NCBI GenBank assembly: GCA_050257395.1
Contig: JBLMWU010000217.1
Span: 1-9,289, forward strand
Reading direction: 5' to 3'
Length of the DNA: 9,289 bases
Origin: JAIRTY01 sp050257395
GTDB taxonomy: Bacteria; Actinomycetota; Actinomycetes; Streptosporangiales; Streptosporangiaceae
The notes beneath the pieces are model-generated. The model saw only the letters and a program-made list of their open reading frames with translations, was not told the DNA's origin and did not search any database. This document shows, in pieces, positions 7,584 to 9,289 of the stretch. How positions within the stretch are numbered: the stretch's first letter is position 1; each line of letters opens with the position of its first letter. The translations under genes and the position numbers were made by a program.

Positions 7584-9289
7584 TCACGCCGGTGGGCACG
7601 GCGCGACGGTGAATATATGGGCGGGTGCGACCATCGGGTCGAGGCGGACGTAGTTCGCCGGGCCCCACTGGTAGGACTCACCGGACAGCTCGTCGGTGAC
7701 GACGAAGGCTGAGCCGGGGTCCACTCCCAGGGCGGCCTGGTCGAGCCAGACGGTCGCCTCACGCGGCTGGTGCGGATCCAGATTGACGACGGCCAGCACG
7801 GTGTCGGAATCCCGCTCGCTTCGCTTGGAGAAACAGATCAGGTCCGGCTGGTCGACGTGATGGAAGCGTAGATTACGCAGCCAGTGCAGGGCCGGATGGG
7901 CTTTTCGGATCATGTTGAGCCTTGTGATGAAGGACGCGATCCCGGCTGGCCCGTGTTCCGCCAGGTCCCAGTCGCGCGCCCGGTACTGGTACTTCTCCGA
8001 ATCCAGGTACTCCTCGCTGCCAGGCCGCAGCGGCGTGCTCTCGCACAGCTCATACCCGGAATAGATGCCCCAGGATGGCGAGAGCAAGCTTGCCAGCACG
8101 GCCCGGACCTTGAACGCGGCGGGCCCGCCGTACTGGAGGTACTCGCTGAGGATGTCCGGGGTGTTGGCGAAGAAGTTCGGCCGCATGTAGGCCGCGGCCG
8201 GGCCGGCCAGCTCCTGCAGGTACGCGGCGAGCTCACCGGCCGTGTTGCGCCAGGTGAAGTACGTGTACGACTGGTGGAAGCCGATCCTGGCCAGGGCGTG
8301 CATCATGGCCGGCCGGGTGAACGCCTCGGCCAGGAACAGCACGTCCGGGTCGGTGGCGGCGATGTCGGCCAGCAGCCGCTCCCAGAACGGGAGCGGCTTG
8401 GTGTGCGGGTTGTCCACCCGGAAGATCCGCACCCCGTGGCTCATCCACATCCGGACGATCCGCGCCACCTCGGCGTAGATCCCCTCGGGGTCGTTGTCGA
8501 AGTTGAGCGGGTAGATGTCCTGGTATTTCTTGGGCGGGTTCTCCGCATAGGCGATTTGGCCGTCCGCCCGGGTGGTGAACCATTCCGGGTGCTCTTTCAC
8601 CCACGGGTGATCAGGGGAGCACTGGAGCGCCAGGTCGAGTGCGACTTCCAGGTCCAGCTCGCGGGCCCGGGCCACGAACGCGTCGAAGTCCTCCAGCGTG
8701 CCCAGGTCGGGGTGGATGGCGTCGTGGCCGCCGTCCGGGGAGCCGATCGCCCAGGGGGAGCCCGGGTCGCCGGGACCGGCGTGCAGCGCGTTGTTGCGGC
8801 CCTTGCGTTCGGTGTGGCCGATCGGGTGGATCGGCGGGAGGTAGAGCACGTCGAAGCCCATCGCAGAGACGTACGACAGCCGCTTCTCCACGTCCCTGAA
8901 AGTGCCGTGTTTTCCGGGGACCGGCGAGCAAGAGCGCGGGAACAGCTCGTACCAGGCGCCGAAGCGGGCGCGCTCGCGATCGACCACGACTTCGAGGGCC
9001 GGCTCCTGCGTACACGCATACTTCCGTTCGGCGTGCGCCCGCATCAGGCGGCCCAGTTCAGCCGATAGCGCGCGGGCAATGCCATCCGGACCACCGCCCC
9101 GCACGGATTCGGCATAGATCTCGTGCCAGGCCGCCTCGCGGGGCGGCGCGTGCACCGCGGCAGCCGCGATCATGTCCGCGCCGATGATGAGGTCGACTGC
9201 GACGTCCTGGCCGGCATCGACGCGCTTTTTCAGGTCTCGGGCCCAGGACTTGAAGTGGTCGATCCAGCCGCAGACCGTATAAAGATAGC
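7584..9289 (-). CDS. glgE: Alpha-1,4-glucan:maltose-1-phosphate maltosyltransferase GlgE (GH13_3), 5' end missing
   Basis: GlgE adds maltose from alpha-maltose 1-phosphate to the non-reducing end of alpha-1,4-glucan and releases phosphate. The frame is open from the window edge, giving 567 full residues. The ATG at 9171-9173 is internal: 38 residues before it (YTVCGWIDHFKSW, then QDVAVDLIIGAD) are typical GlgE N-terminal-domain sequence. Counting from that Met, nucleophile D254 lies in GVRIFRVDNPHTKP, acid/base E283 in FLAEAFTRP and D340 in FANTPDILSEY. The 29- and 86-residue spacings equal those of S. coelicolor GlgEI D394/E423/D480, an offset of 140. By that match about 100 N-terminal residues lie beyond 9289. 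Other family features are FGAWYELFPRS (71-81), LYLPPIHPIGHTERKGRNN (110-128) and YQDIYPLNFDND (217-228). It is first of the four visible operon genes. Confidence 0.97.
   Translation of the reverse strand, partial: YLYTVCGWIDHFKSWARDLKKRVDAGQDVAVDLIIGADMIAAAAVHAPPREAAWHEIYAESVRGGGPDGIARALSAELGRLMRAHAERKYACTQEPALEVVVDRERARFGAWYELFPRSCSPVPGKHGTFRDVEKRLSYVSAMGFDVLYLPPIHPIGHTERKGRNNALHAGPGDPGSPWAIGSPDGGHDAIHPDLGTLEDFDAFVARARELDLEVALDLALQCSPDHPWVKEHPEWFTTRADGQIAYAENPPKKYQDIYPLNFDNDPEGIYAEVARIVRMWMSHGVRIFRVDNPHTKPLPFWERLLADIAATDPDVLFLAEAFTRPAMMHALARIGFHQSYTYFTWRNTAGELAAYLQELAGPAAAYMRPNFFANTPDILSEYLQYGGPAAFKVRAVLASLLSPSWGIYSGYELCESTPLRPGSEEYLDSEKYQYRARDWDLAEHGPAGIASFITRLNMIRKAHPALHWLRNLRFHHVDQPDLICFSKRSERDSDTVLAVVNLDPHQPREATVWLDQAALGVDPGSAFVVTDELSGESYQWGPANYVRLDPMVAPAHIFTVAPCPPA

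Overview
The window is very GC-rich with strong G/C bias at third codon positions. Its gene content (a complete GlgE-pathway cluster) points to an actinomycete (Actinomycetota). I cannot place it to genus from sequence alone. No mobile element, CRISPR array, tRNA or rRNA was seen.

Layout. Positions 1-306 (+) hold the 3' end of a gene for a PIN/NYN-like protein with an Ala/Gly/Asp-rich repetitive linker. Positions 307-552 carry no supported gene but contain a degenerate copy of the 3' end of the next gene. Positions 553-1107 (-) encode a small membrane protein of unknown function carrying a HLHH motif. A roughly 126-bp divergent spacer with nested inverted repeats separates it from a TauE/SafE-type (TSUP) membrane transporter gene at 1234-1986 (+). 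This gene converges on the large minus-strand operon, with 46 bp between the stop codons.

The operon reads right to left as glgE (7584 to beyond the window end, 5' end missing), treS (5743-7554), mak (4314-5648) and glgB (2033-4321). The gaps are 29 nt and 94 nt, and the last junction is a probable 8-nt overlap. All four proteins keep their catalytic residues.

How the genes work together. TreS interconverts trehalose and maltose. Mak phosphorylates maltose to alpha-maltose 1-phosphate with ATP. GlgE transfers maltosyl units from maltose 1-phosphate onto alpha-1,4-glucan chains. GlgB adds alpha-1,6 branches. Together they turn trehalose into branched alpha-glucan (glycogen-like or capsular polymer). 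This is the established GlgE pathway, not a new system. The less ordinary material lies between genes: the divergent-promoter inverted repeats, a perfect GC hairpin and a possible ribosome-site hairpin between treS and mak, and several direct repeats.
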